Shown: positions 43,497 to 56,735 of the stretch, in pieces
Numbering within the stretch: the stretch's first letter is position 1
Layout of the letters: each line of letters opens with the position of its first letter
Assembly (NCBI GenBank): GCA_030248065.1
Contig: JASAMV010007796.1
Location: 1-64,000, forward strand
DNA from: Rhynchonema sp. JSB1_4
Taxonomy: Eukaryota; Nematoda; Chromadorea; Monhysterida; Xyalidae
Length of the DNA stretch: 64,000 nucleotides
Reading direction: 5' to 3'
Notes under the pieces: model-generated
The model's input: the letters and a program-made list of their open reading frames with translations, nothing else
Told to the model about the DNA's origin: nothing
Databases searched by the model: none
Translations under genes and position numbers: made by a program

Positions 43497-46400
43497 TTAG
43501 ATGCCGGACTTGGAGAATGACACCCTGAAAGTGAAAGGCGATTTGAGTCAAACACAATCACTATTACAATGAGTGGTATGATCCGGAATTAATTTCGATA
43601 ATCCCAAGTTTACAATTTTACTTTCCGACCAATATCTTGAAAACCCTGAGCCCACTGATCGCAACAAGCGCACGCACAACGAGAAAATTTCTACGGAGGT
43701 TACCTGACTCACAGACAATGCTAACGCGGATGTTCGACAGTTCTACATGGTATTGTGTTGTTATCACCCAATAATGCCAACCTGAGATGCGCATTGTCGG
43801 CCAATTTGTAGTTGTGCATTGCGATCAACGCTTCGATGGCGTCATCAACGGTCTGCATCTGCATCAACGCCATCTTGTGGTCTTTGCTGCAACAAACAAC
43901 AATGTTGAACATTAGCTTGGCGAACAAAACAATTTTTCAACAACACTGTCACTGTTGACTGTACTCACGCCAGTGCACCAGACTTTTCACAAAATCAACA
44001 ACCAGTGCGAAATTATTGGGTTGAGCCCCACCATACATGCTATTTTTTTGAAAGCCGACAGATCTGCGTATGTGCATACATGGGCATACACTCGCACACA
44101 CCAGAACACTCGAAATGAAACGAAACACTAAACCAAAAATAAAAGAGAAAAAACGCAAAGCAGCACCAACGGAAAGAACTTGAACGCCTGCGGCACGAAT
44201 GCCTCGGCCTTGAACGCATCGATCAAGAATGTTTCGGTGATGTTGGGCGGAATGTTGGACAGATGCAGTGTGGCCGACGGCGGATAGATGTTCATGTAGT
44301 TCTTGCTGCCTGGCTTCTTGAAACGATGCAGCGGCGATTGCGAATAGTCCTTCGTCAGACCGGCGTCCTGCAAAATTCAGTGAGGCTCCAATCTTTGTAA
44401 TCGATTAAGTGGCACACTGGTGAAACTCGCCCATCTCTGCGGACTCGGGCTTCGGCTGAGTCTGAGACAAGGTCTGAGGTTTAACGGTCAGCATGAACTT
44501 GACTTAGCCACAGCCTGAGTCGAAACCTGCTCCTTATTTACTTCGAAACCTCCAAAACGAAACAGAGATCTCACTACCAAACAATTTAGCAAATGTGGTC
44601 CGGATCCAGTTTGTTTCAGAACATTCAACATTGAAACATCAATCAATTTCAGGCGTCACATTTTCTCAAATCTTCAGACTGTGCCAGGAGGATTTGTACT
44701 GAATGTTTCGTCTCAATCAGACCCAGGTCATGCAAGCCTAAACATAAGCTGACAGCCCCTGTTTCTCCGATGCAGTGAATGTTGCTGCAGTTACAGTGGG
44801 TTTACGGTTCAATAATCCAGCCATATCAAACAAATACCGACCGGCTGTCCTTCTTTTGGCATTTGCACATTGTTGTGTTTGGACGATGCCACACGAATCT
44901 GTTTGCCCCACAGCTTCGCCTTGTCCAAATGTTGGATCGCTAAAAATAGAATAACATTTTCGCTTCACCATCATCGCAGAAACAATAAACAGGTGAAAAA
45001 CAGGCGCCAACCTAGCTGAGCTTGCGCTGGTTCGGCGTACTGTATTAAAGCATTGTCCTTCTTGTTGAATAGAATCTTGACGCGTTGCACATCGCCGTAT
45101 ACACCTAAAGCACGACCAACATGCTCATGTTTGGACTTATTTTTTTAGTTTGGTTCCAATTATTTTTCTGCGTTTAACTGCACCAAAGCTACTCCCACTC
45201 CATCATGGACTACCACCCACGTCTTAGCGTCTGATCCTAAGCTTTCATAGCCGGTGCTAAAAGGCGAAAAGAGATGAAAAGTGTGCTACCCACCGAAAAA
45301 GGGTTGATCAGATCGAAAAATAGAGCCGAAAAATTCAAGTACCAGTTGAGAAATAAAGATTGAACTGGAGTGCGAATAGGTTTGTTGCAATTCTGCTCGT
45401 TAAAAAGGACCCGTTGTTTCGGCGCCCGTAAACGAGTTATCACTCGCCGCACTTTAGAACAGAGTTACGGTAACAAACGATTAAAAGTTGCGAAAAAAGT
45501 CGGACCGGGAATGATCTCCGGCAGCAAGTGGCAGCGAAATTTTAAATAAAACCAAAATAAAATAAGGGTTTCTCTGATAATGAAGGGGTAGAAACGAAGA
45601 AAATCATGGTAACATACCGAAAAGAGTGAAGAGCACATCGCACGTGACTTTCTAAAACGAGAAAGAGAAAATTTTGGCCGTCGAATTTTGAAATTAGTAC
45701 AGTAAAAATCATAACGCAAGGGTTTAGACTGAAATTCATAAATGGTATAGCTCATTCATACAGTATCAATGCATGAAATATAGACGTTTGTCAATTACCC
45801 AACTGGGCCGATATTTGGGTAGCAAGCACACAGCATAGTTGCACATTTAAGGTAATAAAGTTAGGTCCAGAATCAAGCTTTTCAGGCCAGGACGAAAAAC
45901 TTATATCCAGCTCTGCTCTTTGCTACGCATAAAGTCGGGATGAAAGAAAGTCATTTACAGGTTACAACACGGACCGAGCGACAGAATTCTGCGACCATTT
46001 CTTCCAAATCCCACAACATGCTATTCCCATTGTCTTCGCGCGTGGCGTGGGATTTAGAAAAATTGCCAGCCACAGTTTGTTGCATGAACTTAGATGTTGG
46101 CCAAAAGTGTGCGCTACACAAAAAGTACAGCGGTTCATTCCAAATGTAGTACAGTCGTAGGCAGATCGTAGATTCACAGGTACATTCAGCGAAGTGAACT
46201 GGTAATGGTCAAGGTTCAGGTTCAGATTCAGGGTTTGCATCAAAGCAGACAGGAAATCGCAGTGTGTTCTGTCACCGAAACACGGGGGTAGCGTCTTAGG
46301 AATCCTCTTAGATTACTATTGGATAATTTTCAAGCACTCGGTTGGCCTGGGTTGATGATAATCCACGTGCAACCATCAGGTGCACTCAGGCAATGCAAGC

Positions 46401-49400
46401 CAACTGTGCCAAGCAGGTACCATATACCAAGCAGGACACCCAACAGCTGCACGTGGCAGGTTTAAATGACCACCTATATTCTAGACTATGCTCAGAAAAT
46501 CGATCATTGCGCTCGGCGACGTTGCTAAGCGCACGTTAATTTCAAGTGTCCTAACTTCCAGACCATGGGCCAAAGTCCGACCGTAAGCCAGTGAAAATTG
46601 CGCACATCAACGTCACCAAACCATCACTACGCCATTCAGTTCAGGTCCGATCCCTAAAAACCCGATTCCCAATGGTCGTCATACCTCCTCATTCAAATTC
46701 GACACCAACACCACCGGCGGCAGCGTGAGCAGTCCGAGTTGTGGGAATGCGCGCATCGCCAATGCGGCCGGGTTCGACAACGACGCAGCCGTCATTGGAT
46801 TCGTGAATGAGAATGCACCGGTCGCTGAAGGGAAACCGGACAGAGTGGCTGGCGATGTTGTGCCTACAGAATCAGGGGATTAGTGGATACTGGGGCACAG
46901 CGATGAAGGTCTTTTTTTAAACAGCCGGCCTCGGAATGACTTGGATTTTATGCTCACGCTCACACGCAGGCTCGGACAAACAAACGTTGCGGCAGCTTAG
47001 CTTCTCAGTTGCTTTTTTATCCACTGCTTTCATGACGAAATGTGCACGCATCTAAGATTGTTTTTTGGTTGTTTTAATGTTTCTTTGTTTTTCAACCGGA
47101 GAAGCAGTGAATGCACTAAATATGCAGCTGCATTCTAGCCCGGTCATATGGTTGTGAAACATAACCGGATCGGCATCATATGAGCACCTGCACATTTTAT
47201 TTTACGTGACCAGTGCACCGAACGGTGATTTCCCTTGTACTCTGGTCGTCTGGTGAAAACTGAATGACGATTCGATCGACATGAACTGGTGCCAGTTTTA
47301 CTTCAACGGGCACGCCAATTGGCATCAATCAATCCAGGCTCCAAGTCACAAAAACCACCGCTCCATCTAAACGCACCAGCGCCACTCAACGTCGTCTGCA
47401 ACGGACTCTGTTGTTGCATGGCTGTGGTGTACGCGGCCAGCTGGTTGACGGCCGTCTGTGCCGCCGACACGTTTTGACAAGCTGCAAAAAACTCAACGTG
47501 CCACTTCGGTCTTGAAACTCGGTCAGAAGAAAGGTCTTGCGTAATTACATTTCATTTTAACTACAATAGTGTAGCCCTGGAAGGTGGTGACCATAAATTT
47601 GAAGTTTATGCACGACAATTTATGAAGCCGAGAGCTGTGGTTGCTACGCACATTTTTGGTTGTCCTTTTTTCAAACCAGACCGCCTTAAACAAGGAAGCT
47701 GGGCTGATGCTTCAACAGAATGAGAGCACCAGTGTTTGATTTTGCACCCAAGATTCGCCAGGGTTGACGCTAAGTTTACAGGCCAACTCTTCGAACCAGT
47801 CAGCAAGAACGCTCATTCGGTACATGTGCTAATTAGCAATACTCATGGCTTTACATTCTCAATCGATCAAGTTCAGACAAAAAACACAAAAACCACACCC
47901 ACACGTACTGGGATCGAACGCGCCGAGCCCGGCATTCTGTCCGACCATCATGGCGGCGGCCATGGACTGATTCTGCAACGCCGCCAGATTTGCCGCAGCC
48001 GCGGCCGCCGCACTGCTGTTGGTCGCTGCCGGCAGACCCGTCAATGCACCCGTTGCTGCCACTGTATATAGATTGACCGTGGATGTCGTTGGGCGGTTAC
48101 ATATCTCTATTTATAGCTCTATACGATTTTATTTTTGCGGCAAGAATTATAAATTATGCCGCGGTTAGTTTAAGCTCTTCGGGTCTTCACGGAACGTTGA
48201 AGCAGCTCAAAAAAGCTATACAAAGAAATTATACCCAAGTCACGCGACATCTATGCCTAGCTGGATAGCTGGCGCAAATCTCCCCATTCGCATGAACCTA
48301 GATAAATTTCCACTTCTTTTTCGTTCATCCGTGAAAGCCAGTCGCTGATGCAACCATGTGCGAAAAGTTGAGATGCCTTCATACGTACCGTACGTGGCAC
48401 AAACATGTGCAAACACTCCAAACCCCATCATATACACGTACCCAATCCCAACTGTTGTTCGAGCGTCAGTTCGCCGGACGGCAGATTCGGATTGGTGTAG
48501 TCACGTGACTTGTCATTGTTGTACTTGACATTCAACGTCGCCAACTTGCTGTAGTCGATGCGCAGCGTGCAACAGCCGTTGTACACGTTTTGGCCGTCCA
48601 ACGCCTGACAATTTGATCAATTGTTAAACGGCAGAATCTCAATTTTTGTTCGAGAATGCCCAGTACTTGGCCATGAAAGACCGATCATTGTGCTTTCACG
48701 GAAAGACATTCAAACATTTAAAATTTGCAAGGATTCACCCACCTGCTTGGCCAACAGTGCCGCATTAGCTTCAGATAGCTGTATGAGCGCTTGGAACGTA
48801 TCTGAATGGAAAATTGAAGGGGGCTTTATTTATCTTAGCAAAAAATCGCAACTTTGTATTAAAATGACAAAAAACTCACTGTTTTTGCTGAACGTAATTA
48901 TGCGCAGCACTTTGCCGAATCTGGTGAAAATCTGAAGAAAAGAGAAATGATTGATAATCTTCCAGTACTTATTCCTTTAATTTTCCCAGCCCTGCTGCAT
49001 GTGCCCCCGTTTTGCCAGTAAGTGCCAGTCACGTATAACTTCTCGTATTTCTAATTTTCTCTTTCTCTTGCTTGGGCATCAATCTAGCCATAAGTCTACT
49101 AGTCTACTCCAGTCAAATACGTATGTACTACTGTAGGTCGGTTTGCATTTACAAGTGACACATCCATACATACAAACGTAGGTTTCAATTAATTTCGGAA
49201 TTTTCCATTTTTATAGTGTCATAAAACCGGGTTCACTCAAATAAACGCACACATGTTGTACAAGGTAGGCACATTGTTAATTTTCAGCAGCATTGTACTT
49301 ACACCAACCTATCCATCCAATCCAAACCCCCACGCACTGTTTACCCAACCAAGTAACTCTCAAGGTATGTACCACTACCGACAATATTTCGCAAAAACCT

Positions 49401-52400
49401 ATTCAAACCCGACGCAAAACATCTCCATAAGTCCAAAGTGTTTCGTCACTCATTCAACGTGTCGCGAGGAAACTACATCAACGACAACACTGCGCAGTCC
49501 ACAAAAGTGTATACATACTCGGCGAGAGCACACATTGTCGTCTGCAACCTACCGTACGTACCACACAGCAACAGCACACTGCCATAGGTGCAAGATTTAG
49601 TTATGTGGGTGGGCCAGCGCAATGCCACCCAACCCGGTAATTACGACAAAATCTAATTTGTAATTGTTGTATGGTGTCGTGCATGCATGAGCATGTGACC
49701 AAATTGCGGTAAGGTCACCTCGCTCAGAGATATAACCAGCCAGCCACAAACGAACGACACAGAAGCGACTTCATCTGTGAAACTATTCTTGTGTTGTGAG
49801 TTGTATTTCCAACATCTGATGATCTATCTACCAATTACAGCGATAATTAATAAATGAACGAAAGTCACGGCTTAGGAGCACGGCACGATCTGACCTCGGT
49901 GATAAGGACTCTAAGCACTAATTATCAATTTTCCCTCGCAGGAATGGGGTATACATCAGGCAGCATGCAGTTTCTTTTCTCGTCACATAATAGTCAACGA
50001 GACGATTTATTGACCCGATCATAAAGTTTCTAACGCAGCGTGCGTTTAAACTTAAACACAATTGAAAGAAACTATAATTTGATTACATCTATCTGTCTGC
50101 TCATACCGTGCTAACGAAAACCTGCGCATCCAATTGCGCTCACTCACAGTTATGTTCAAAGGCAATAAATAATTTCACTGTCACCGCCGGATCGGTACAC
50201 GATACCGCAAACGTGTCGTCTATGCCTGTATGCCCGTATCCCCTTGGTGTATCTTGTCATGCACATTTTCATTAAAATGTTTTCTCGTTTCGTTATACAG
50301 GTGTGTGTGTGAGTGTTGTGCATGTAGTAATGCAGTTACCTGACTATATCACACCGCGCGCTAGTCGCAAAGGTTGGTTTTGTTTGTCAACGCAACAAAA
50401 TACACAATGTTGAACGGATTGTGATTAATTGCGGGGTTTGTCGCGTCCGTCAGGTAAGCGGCCGTGGCGTGTGTTCCCGATCTCGGATGTGTAATTGTGT
50501 GTGACAAAATACAAACTGTACCTCTGGTTGTAAGGCCGGTTGCACCACGACATCGAATATTCTAAGTTCATGATGCCCTTGAATAATGTACGTGATCCTG
50601 ACATCAGAAACACATCTGGACAATTACAATAACGGTTAACACACACTAGTTTGAATATACGCACACCCCTAATGCATTAACACACACACATACTAGTTTG
50701 GATGAACGTACATACATGCATGCGCACCAGTATACATATGTAGCAACTAAAAGTTGTGAGCATAAATCAATTGCGAACACTGCAGCCCTGAAGCGCACAG
50801 CAACGCTACATTAGAAATACGGCTACGGCTGACAGCGTACTCATGTGGCCGATGTATTACAAATAACAGCACGAACTAAACATGCAGCGGCAAAAATAAA
50901 AGTTTTGCTGCTTTGTTGCTACTACACTCGTGTTTTTGCTTTTCAACGCGAGCATATCTGCATTGTTTTGCCTGTGAATAATTCGTCAATCTCTCAACGT
51001 ACCGTTTAGCAATTTGCTCAAATAATAGAGCGGCCAGTTCAATCAAACCTAGTCATACATATACGATTGAGCTGACAAGTTCAGCAGACACAACTTAGCA
51101 GGAGTAATTCGAAACAAGAAGCAAAAAATACGTATGCCATAGCGGGTTACCGTAAACTACCTGTACGCACCTGATGTGAACAGTATTATCCCACTCAAAA
51201 CCAACCGAATGTAGCACATCAAGTGTGACCGGGTAGAGCATGTTCTCAATGATGACACGTAGGACACTGTTGGGCTGTTGCTGAACGCCGATCACCGGAT
51301 CACCCGTGCCGGCGCCGTTAGCTGACATCGTCGCAGCGCCGTTCGCGCCCACCACCGGGATCATGTTCGCATTCTGCAGGGTAGAAGTAGTAATTTTGAT
51401 AACACAGTATAAGCAGTGACTGATTATTATTGATACAAATCTGTAAATGCGCAAGCGCACTTCTGCTTGGTGGTATTTTTAATTCGAAATTTGATACTTG
51501 CAAATAGTCACAATACCTCACCGTGTCTTTTGTCGGACTAAGGCGTCCGTCACCGTTACTGGCATAATGGTGCATACTAGGCGTGATCATTGCCTTGTGG
51601 GTCAGCTGGCAATATTCAGTCAGAGTGGCATCGACAAGTTACAAAAACGGCTTGAAGGAACAAAGCCGTGCTTTTGAAGATATGTGGTGTTTGAAAATTC
51701 CTTCGAAATGCTCACGGTGGTTTAGGAGCAATAGATTGGGCGGCAAATAGACCTCGACACCGTGGAGCAACAGTTGAGGCGCAGGTACAGGTAGAAGTGG
51801 AGAAATAACAGCGGCAGGTAAGTAGTAGGTAGCGAAAGCTTTACGGCACACGATTCTGTTCCTTGAAACTAGAAGTGAAAACACGTTTATAATTTACCGT
51901 TCGGTCAGCGAACAGCAACCACAATGTGAAAATAGCAGTGACAAGCAAAGTAAAACGCCAACAGAGTTTGGAAGTTGTCACTGGTTTGAAAATGCTAAGA
52001 TACAATCAGATTCAGGTACATACAAACAGTAACAGACTCAGGCAGATACAAGAAAGACAAGCACTGAGGCCACAAATTGGACCTCTGGTTGTCACGCACA
52101 GATTGTGCGAGCGGGTAATGAAATTACGACGTTAATCAGCACTAATAACGCTGTGCACACTGCCTGGCACATCACATAAACTGTACAGTGCACACTACGT
52201 GCCTGTTTCTTTAATCAACAGGCGGCGAGGAGCCAGACCACAGTCGTTATTATTATAGAGGCATAGCGCCTGACTATGATGTACTTACGTATATGACGAT
52301 AACAATACGACATGGCGACCGTTCCAACAATGAGATGGCGGCAACATGCGCATAACAAACGACATTACGTATGAAGAGTTTTTAAGAAGCACAATATGCA

Positions 52401-55400
52401 AACATGACAACTCCACTGGCAGCATGGACGGGCAGTGAAAATGAAATAATCGAATTATCGCTCGCGCACACGCAAGGCGCGTTGTGAAGGCAGGCGTGCG
52501 CCCATCCCGCAACAAAACATACGCGTTAAAAAACAAATCGCCCTTGATTTTACCACGACGATGGTGTTGGGTTGTGGTGGTGAACGCATGCTTATTCATC
52601 TACGTTCAGAAAAATCATAACGTGTAACGGAACGACGACAGCATGGCTGACTAACTACAATACACACGACGTTGCACGAAAGGAAAACAATTTGGTCTCG
52701 TGCGAATGCGACTCTGGTAGCCGTATGTGCATGTGAAAGCATGTAGTATATGTGCGGACGTGCTTCATACTAGCGCGCATGAGATATGTGCGATAAAACG
52801 AGATCATCTTAGTTTCGCACAAGAAAACTACTGGAATTCAGTGCTGGGTGTCGTCACAAAAGATATGCGAGCAAGAGAATGCACTGGGATCAGCGGAAAA
52901 CAGATTTGTAGTAGAAAACCATGATGCGCCACATGATACCAACAGAAAGAATCAGCTGCCACACATGCCTGGCACATCAGCACAACACACACGAGTTGGT
53001 GAACACGCAATTTGGAAGAACAAATGAATGCAAGTGTGCAGTTGGTTGCTGACGCAGTAAAACAGGAAGAGACAGTCGCGAGTGAGCGATCGGAGCGTTA
53101 TGAGTTAGGCAGTCGCCATCTTAGACACAAGTGAGGGAACATTGTTCATAACAAATGACACGCGCACATGCACGCGTTATGCGCACGCACACAAGTATGC
53201 GGACGGATGAGGGTGTGAGCGAAACAACTGCACACACAACACAACCACAATCGGCGCTACAACAGCAGTCTGCATCAGCGGATTACGTGTTGTACATAAA
53301 TTGAATAGTTTTGTCCATTTCAGGGGCAAATTTTATGACCATATTGTGGCACGCCATGCGCGGTTGTGATGAAACTCGCTCTTCATGCACGACCTCTGCA
53401 ATATAACAATAAAACACGCAAAACATGTTAATGGTAGTGATAGACTGGGTGTTTGAATATTGGGTTGACGGGAATTCAAACGAGATACTGAAAAACCAAT
53501 ACCGTGCAAATCACATGGAGCCAGAGTCAAGAGGATCACAGTCTGCGCAAGTCAAATAACATCAAGATTCCCTGTTGAAACCATTCCATGCCCCTGTCCA
53601 AGATAGCAGTGCTACAAGTTTGCAGTTTACGTAGGCAGTTGAGCAGAAATAGCGTTTGGCTGCGGTGTTGAACTGAACACCGATAAGTATATCAACAACG
53701 CTGCAGTATAACACAATATACATGCGAAACGAGCATGAGTTCGCATCTACATCTTGCACTGAGCAAGGTGTCAATTGTTGTCGAGTGGTATTCACGCACA
53801 AATATGACGGCCGAGCCAGACTGATTGAGGATGGCACGTTGAGTGCAAAACGTGCACAAGGATGGGAATTACGCAGGCAGACGTTATTTTTTTACTCATC
53901 AACAATCATGTGACTGAGAGTGGGTATCGCGAGTTACTGGCGACGTGTTGTGAATACTTCCATGGTACGTCAGCTTCCACGCACAACCATTGTTAACTAA
54001 GGTGTAATTCCACGGCGATGAAGAGCTGTTATTATTATCACTCATGTAGTCTCGAAAGAAAGGCATGCCGGAAGTACTATTGTGTACAAACAGAAAATCT
54101 TTCCACTCACTTGCACAAACCCATATCCAGTTGTGTTCCGTTGATGTTACAAAGAAATGGGAGACACAAGAATGTAACGAGGAACGATGGGTTACACAAA
54201 TTAGACCATTCATCAAACTTACTGGCATCACCAGATTGATGTATTCGTATTCGGCCATGTTGCACGCTGTCGGAATCATTCACAAAGCAACCGAACTCAA
54301 AATTGACAATCAGCGCCACACACAATTATTTTCAATACGAACGTTAAATACAAATACACAAATAAAAGAATACAAAGGTCGGTAATACAAAGGGTTGACA
54401 GGTTGATTGCATTTTGAAGCCTCCCAGTGGCACACAAAATCATCAAGCTTCTCAGTAATTAAATCATGAGGGACTCAGGTTAGTCAGAATCTAGTTACGT
54501 AGCTGAACGCGGTGAAACACAGACCGAAACTATGGCAACATTACTGATATGATTATGTGTGAGGAGAGGATAGCCGAAACAATATTTAGAGAGCATAGCT
54601 GGTCAGAAAGCAGGTGGAAGTATAGAGAAGAATACGAATACACAGGACTACATGGTAATAAAAACAGTTCTTTCAACAGTTCTATACGCAAACACACTTG
54701 TCGACCAGACCACCGGATATGCACCATAACAACCACACGGAGAAAACTGAACACGAAAAACATTATATTTGATGTAAATGTCAAAAATACAAAGCTGGCT
54801 CGCAAGCTAAGTAAAATGTGCTGCAACACATTCAGAGAACCAAGAGAACTTGCACCTGTTTCGCAACATATTCAGAAAATGAACGACCTTCTGCGGGCTG
54901 AGTAAGGCGTCACAGATCATAACGTGCGAGAAAGTGTAACCTAATCCGGCCATCTTCGTTCAATGCAGCGACAAGACATTTATATGCCAATGAACAACTA
55001 TACATATCAGGGAAGCTAGTCACACAGCATACATATGCACGCCTAACCTGCCTGAGAGAAACATATTGTAAGGGCTATATTAGAAGGGCTCAAATGTAAA
55101 CTGAGTGCACCGCACTAATTGGGTGCAAAGCAATTGCAGTGCGGCGTCAGATCTCATATCACGCGCACAAAGATGTAATCGGAAAGATGTCGCTGAGGGC
55201 AAAAGGAGGGAAGTCCACCACATGCACAGATGCTGATAATAAATGCATGCACCCGAAGGCTCTAAGTGAAAGCTCTGATGAATGCTACTAAAACCAACGA
55301 GGGGGAGCACAGTGCGAAAACAGATAAGCTCGCAACATCGCATGACAGACTGTCTGGTTTAATATGAGATTATTTGCTGCAGTTGCGTTTTGCTTACAAC

Positions 55401-56735
55401 AGTAGACATGACATGCGCGTGCCTAAGCAGTGTGAGATCCGGAGTTTCGGTTATATTGGTGCCTATAATTCACAGACGACGCAAACCTCACCAGGTGCAA
55501 GCAAACGATCGTACACTGCCAAGCCATAAACAGAATTCGTTTTAATCGCGCGATGTGCGGGATAAAGCTTTATGACCATGTGGCTGTAAAACAAAACATG
55601 AGCATTAAGGTAACATACCGAAGCCACACTGAATGCATTCTTGTTGTCAGTTTTTAGTTCTTGATGATTTGAGAACTGACAGAATATTGTTCGTCCACGC
55701 AATGCGAATGGGGAAGCTTGGCTGACCGTTACTAACTGTGCAGCGCCGATCTCATCATCGTATTCCACAAAGGCCTGAAAATGGCAGTTGGCTAAGCGCT
55801 ACCCATAAGACAATGAGCCGGCTTGAGCTGTACACGTCTTTGTTACATTTGATAATGCGACTAGTTATCGTTTGCTACTTTCAAAGTACTGCCTACGTCT
55901 TTAATACGACAATCACCCACTAAATCATTCATGCAAAAAGATCAATTACAAGACTAAGATTGTCCCTGTTGTTTCAATGTGAACCCAGAATGAACTTGGA
56001 ATTCAGCAACTCAATTTGTAAAGAACTGGCATTTGCAGTTTTTGGTGTCGTGATATGCTGCGCTGCTGACGGTCCAGAATAGTAACCAATTTTTGGAAAC
56101 TTGTTACAACTTACTTGATTCTTTCCCTTCAGGAGCAAAAAGTTCGTGATGTTTCCGTACTGAATGCACAGCCTAATTAGTTCGCCATCCGTCATGTCAG
56201 AGGGGATATTTCGAAGGTGCACAACTCGACTTCTCGGTTGAGACGGAGGGGGCTGCGTGGACACATTTGGCGAAGCGGCCACCTGAGCCACGCCACCTTG
56301 ATTTATCATAACGGCAGATGAAGCGGCCGAGCCGTTTTCTAGTCGTGCCTGCAGACAATAACGTGGGCAGTTAACAGGGTTACAAACCAAATACAAGCGT
56401 TCTTCCAGACCTTTTTCGTCGCGTCTGCTTGCTCCACTGTCATCGTCGAAGCGATAGCACCAGCATTCCCGTTTGACAAAACTGGAGTCAGCAGCTCGTC
56501 TGGTCCACGCTGTAAAGCAGCAAGTACAAGCTTTCTAAGCACCGAAACTCTTTTAGGTCTAATTTCACTTTCTCTCGTGCATTTAGCATACAATGTAGCA
56601 GTTTGGAATGTGGAGTCGTATTCTATTGTAACCATAAGCACCTCGCAATAACACACGCACAATCAACCAACGCATCAAACATACTTTCATGAGTGCCGCG
56701 ACCGATTCCAAATCGCTAACGTTCCAAAATGTCAT
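43497..56735 (-). CDS. Polypyrimidine tract-binding protein (PTB / hephaestus), four RRMs
   Basis: Eighteen exons join in phase to 688 residues: 56685-56735, 56412-56519, 56115-56348, 55619-55774, 51522-51605, 51206-51373, 48880-48931, 48743-48801, 48442-48604, 47909-48061, 47377-47481, 46685-46863, 45618-45651, 45012-45104, 44842-44939, 44171-44367, 43782-43886 and 43497-43524 (TAA). RRM1 (about 95-168) has [17 protein letters not shown] and [22 protein letters not shown]2 (248-324) has [20 protein letters not shown] and [14 protein letters not shown]3 (495-568) has [10 protein letters not shown] and [22 protein letters not shown]4 (611-688) has [17 protein letters not shown] and ends [11 protein letters not shown] like vertebrate PTB. 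PTB binds CU-rich RNA in the nucleus and controls splicing. Linkers are longer than in human PTBP1 (about 531-557 residues), including an Ala-rich stretch between RRM2 and RRM3. Exon 5 (51522-51605) is the least certain. Confidence 0.92.
45618..45651 (-). other. 34-nt PTB exon at the start of RRM3 (candidate autoregulatory exon)
   Basis: This micro-exon encodes [11 protein letters not shown] and completes the first helix of RRM3. Its length of 34 is not a multiple of three, so skipping shifts the frame. TTTTCTCTTTCTCGTTTTAG precedes it and TTTTCTTCGTTTCTAC follows within 30 bases; these are PTB-type binding tracts. Vertebrate PTBP1 exon 11 and PTBP2 exon 10 have the same length and position. 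Confidence 0.8.
49253..49600 (+). other. Open frame with a signal-like start inside a PTB intron
   Basis: 115 codons on the strand opposite to PTB, beginning [20 protein letters not shown], which resembles a signal peptide. The rest is Thr/Ser/His-rich with no domain. There is no paralog and no obvious promoter or poly(A) signal. I list it only because of its start. Confidence 0.15.
51606..55618. other. PTB intron 4, 4 kb
   Basis: The largest intron within the coding part, between RRM1 and the linker to RRM2. Frames such as 54549-54905 (plus) have no recognisable domain. No repeat family from the left half of the window was recognised here. Confidence 0.5.

Noticed and set aside
54549..54905. 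Plus-strand open frame of 118 codons inside a PTB intron
   Set aside because: Charged and open, but nothing recognisable; no paralog or regulatory signal seen.
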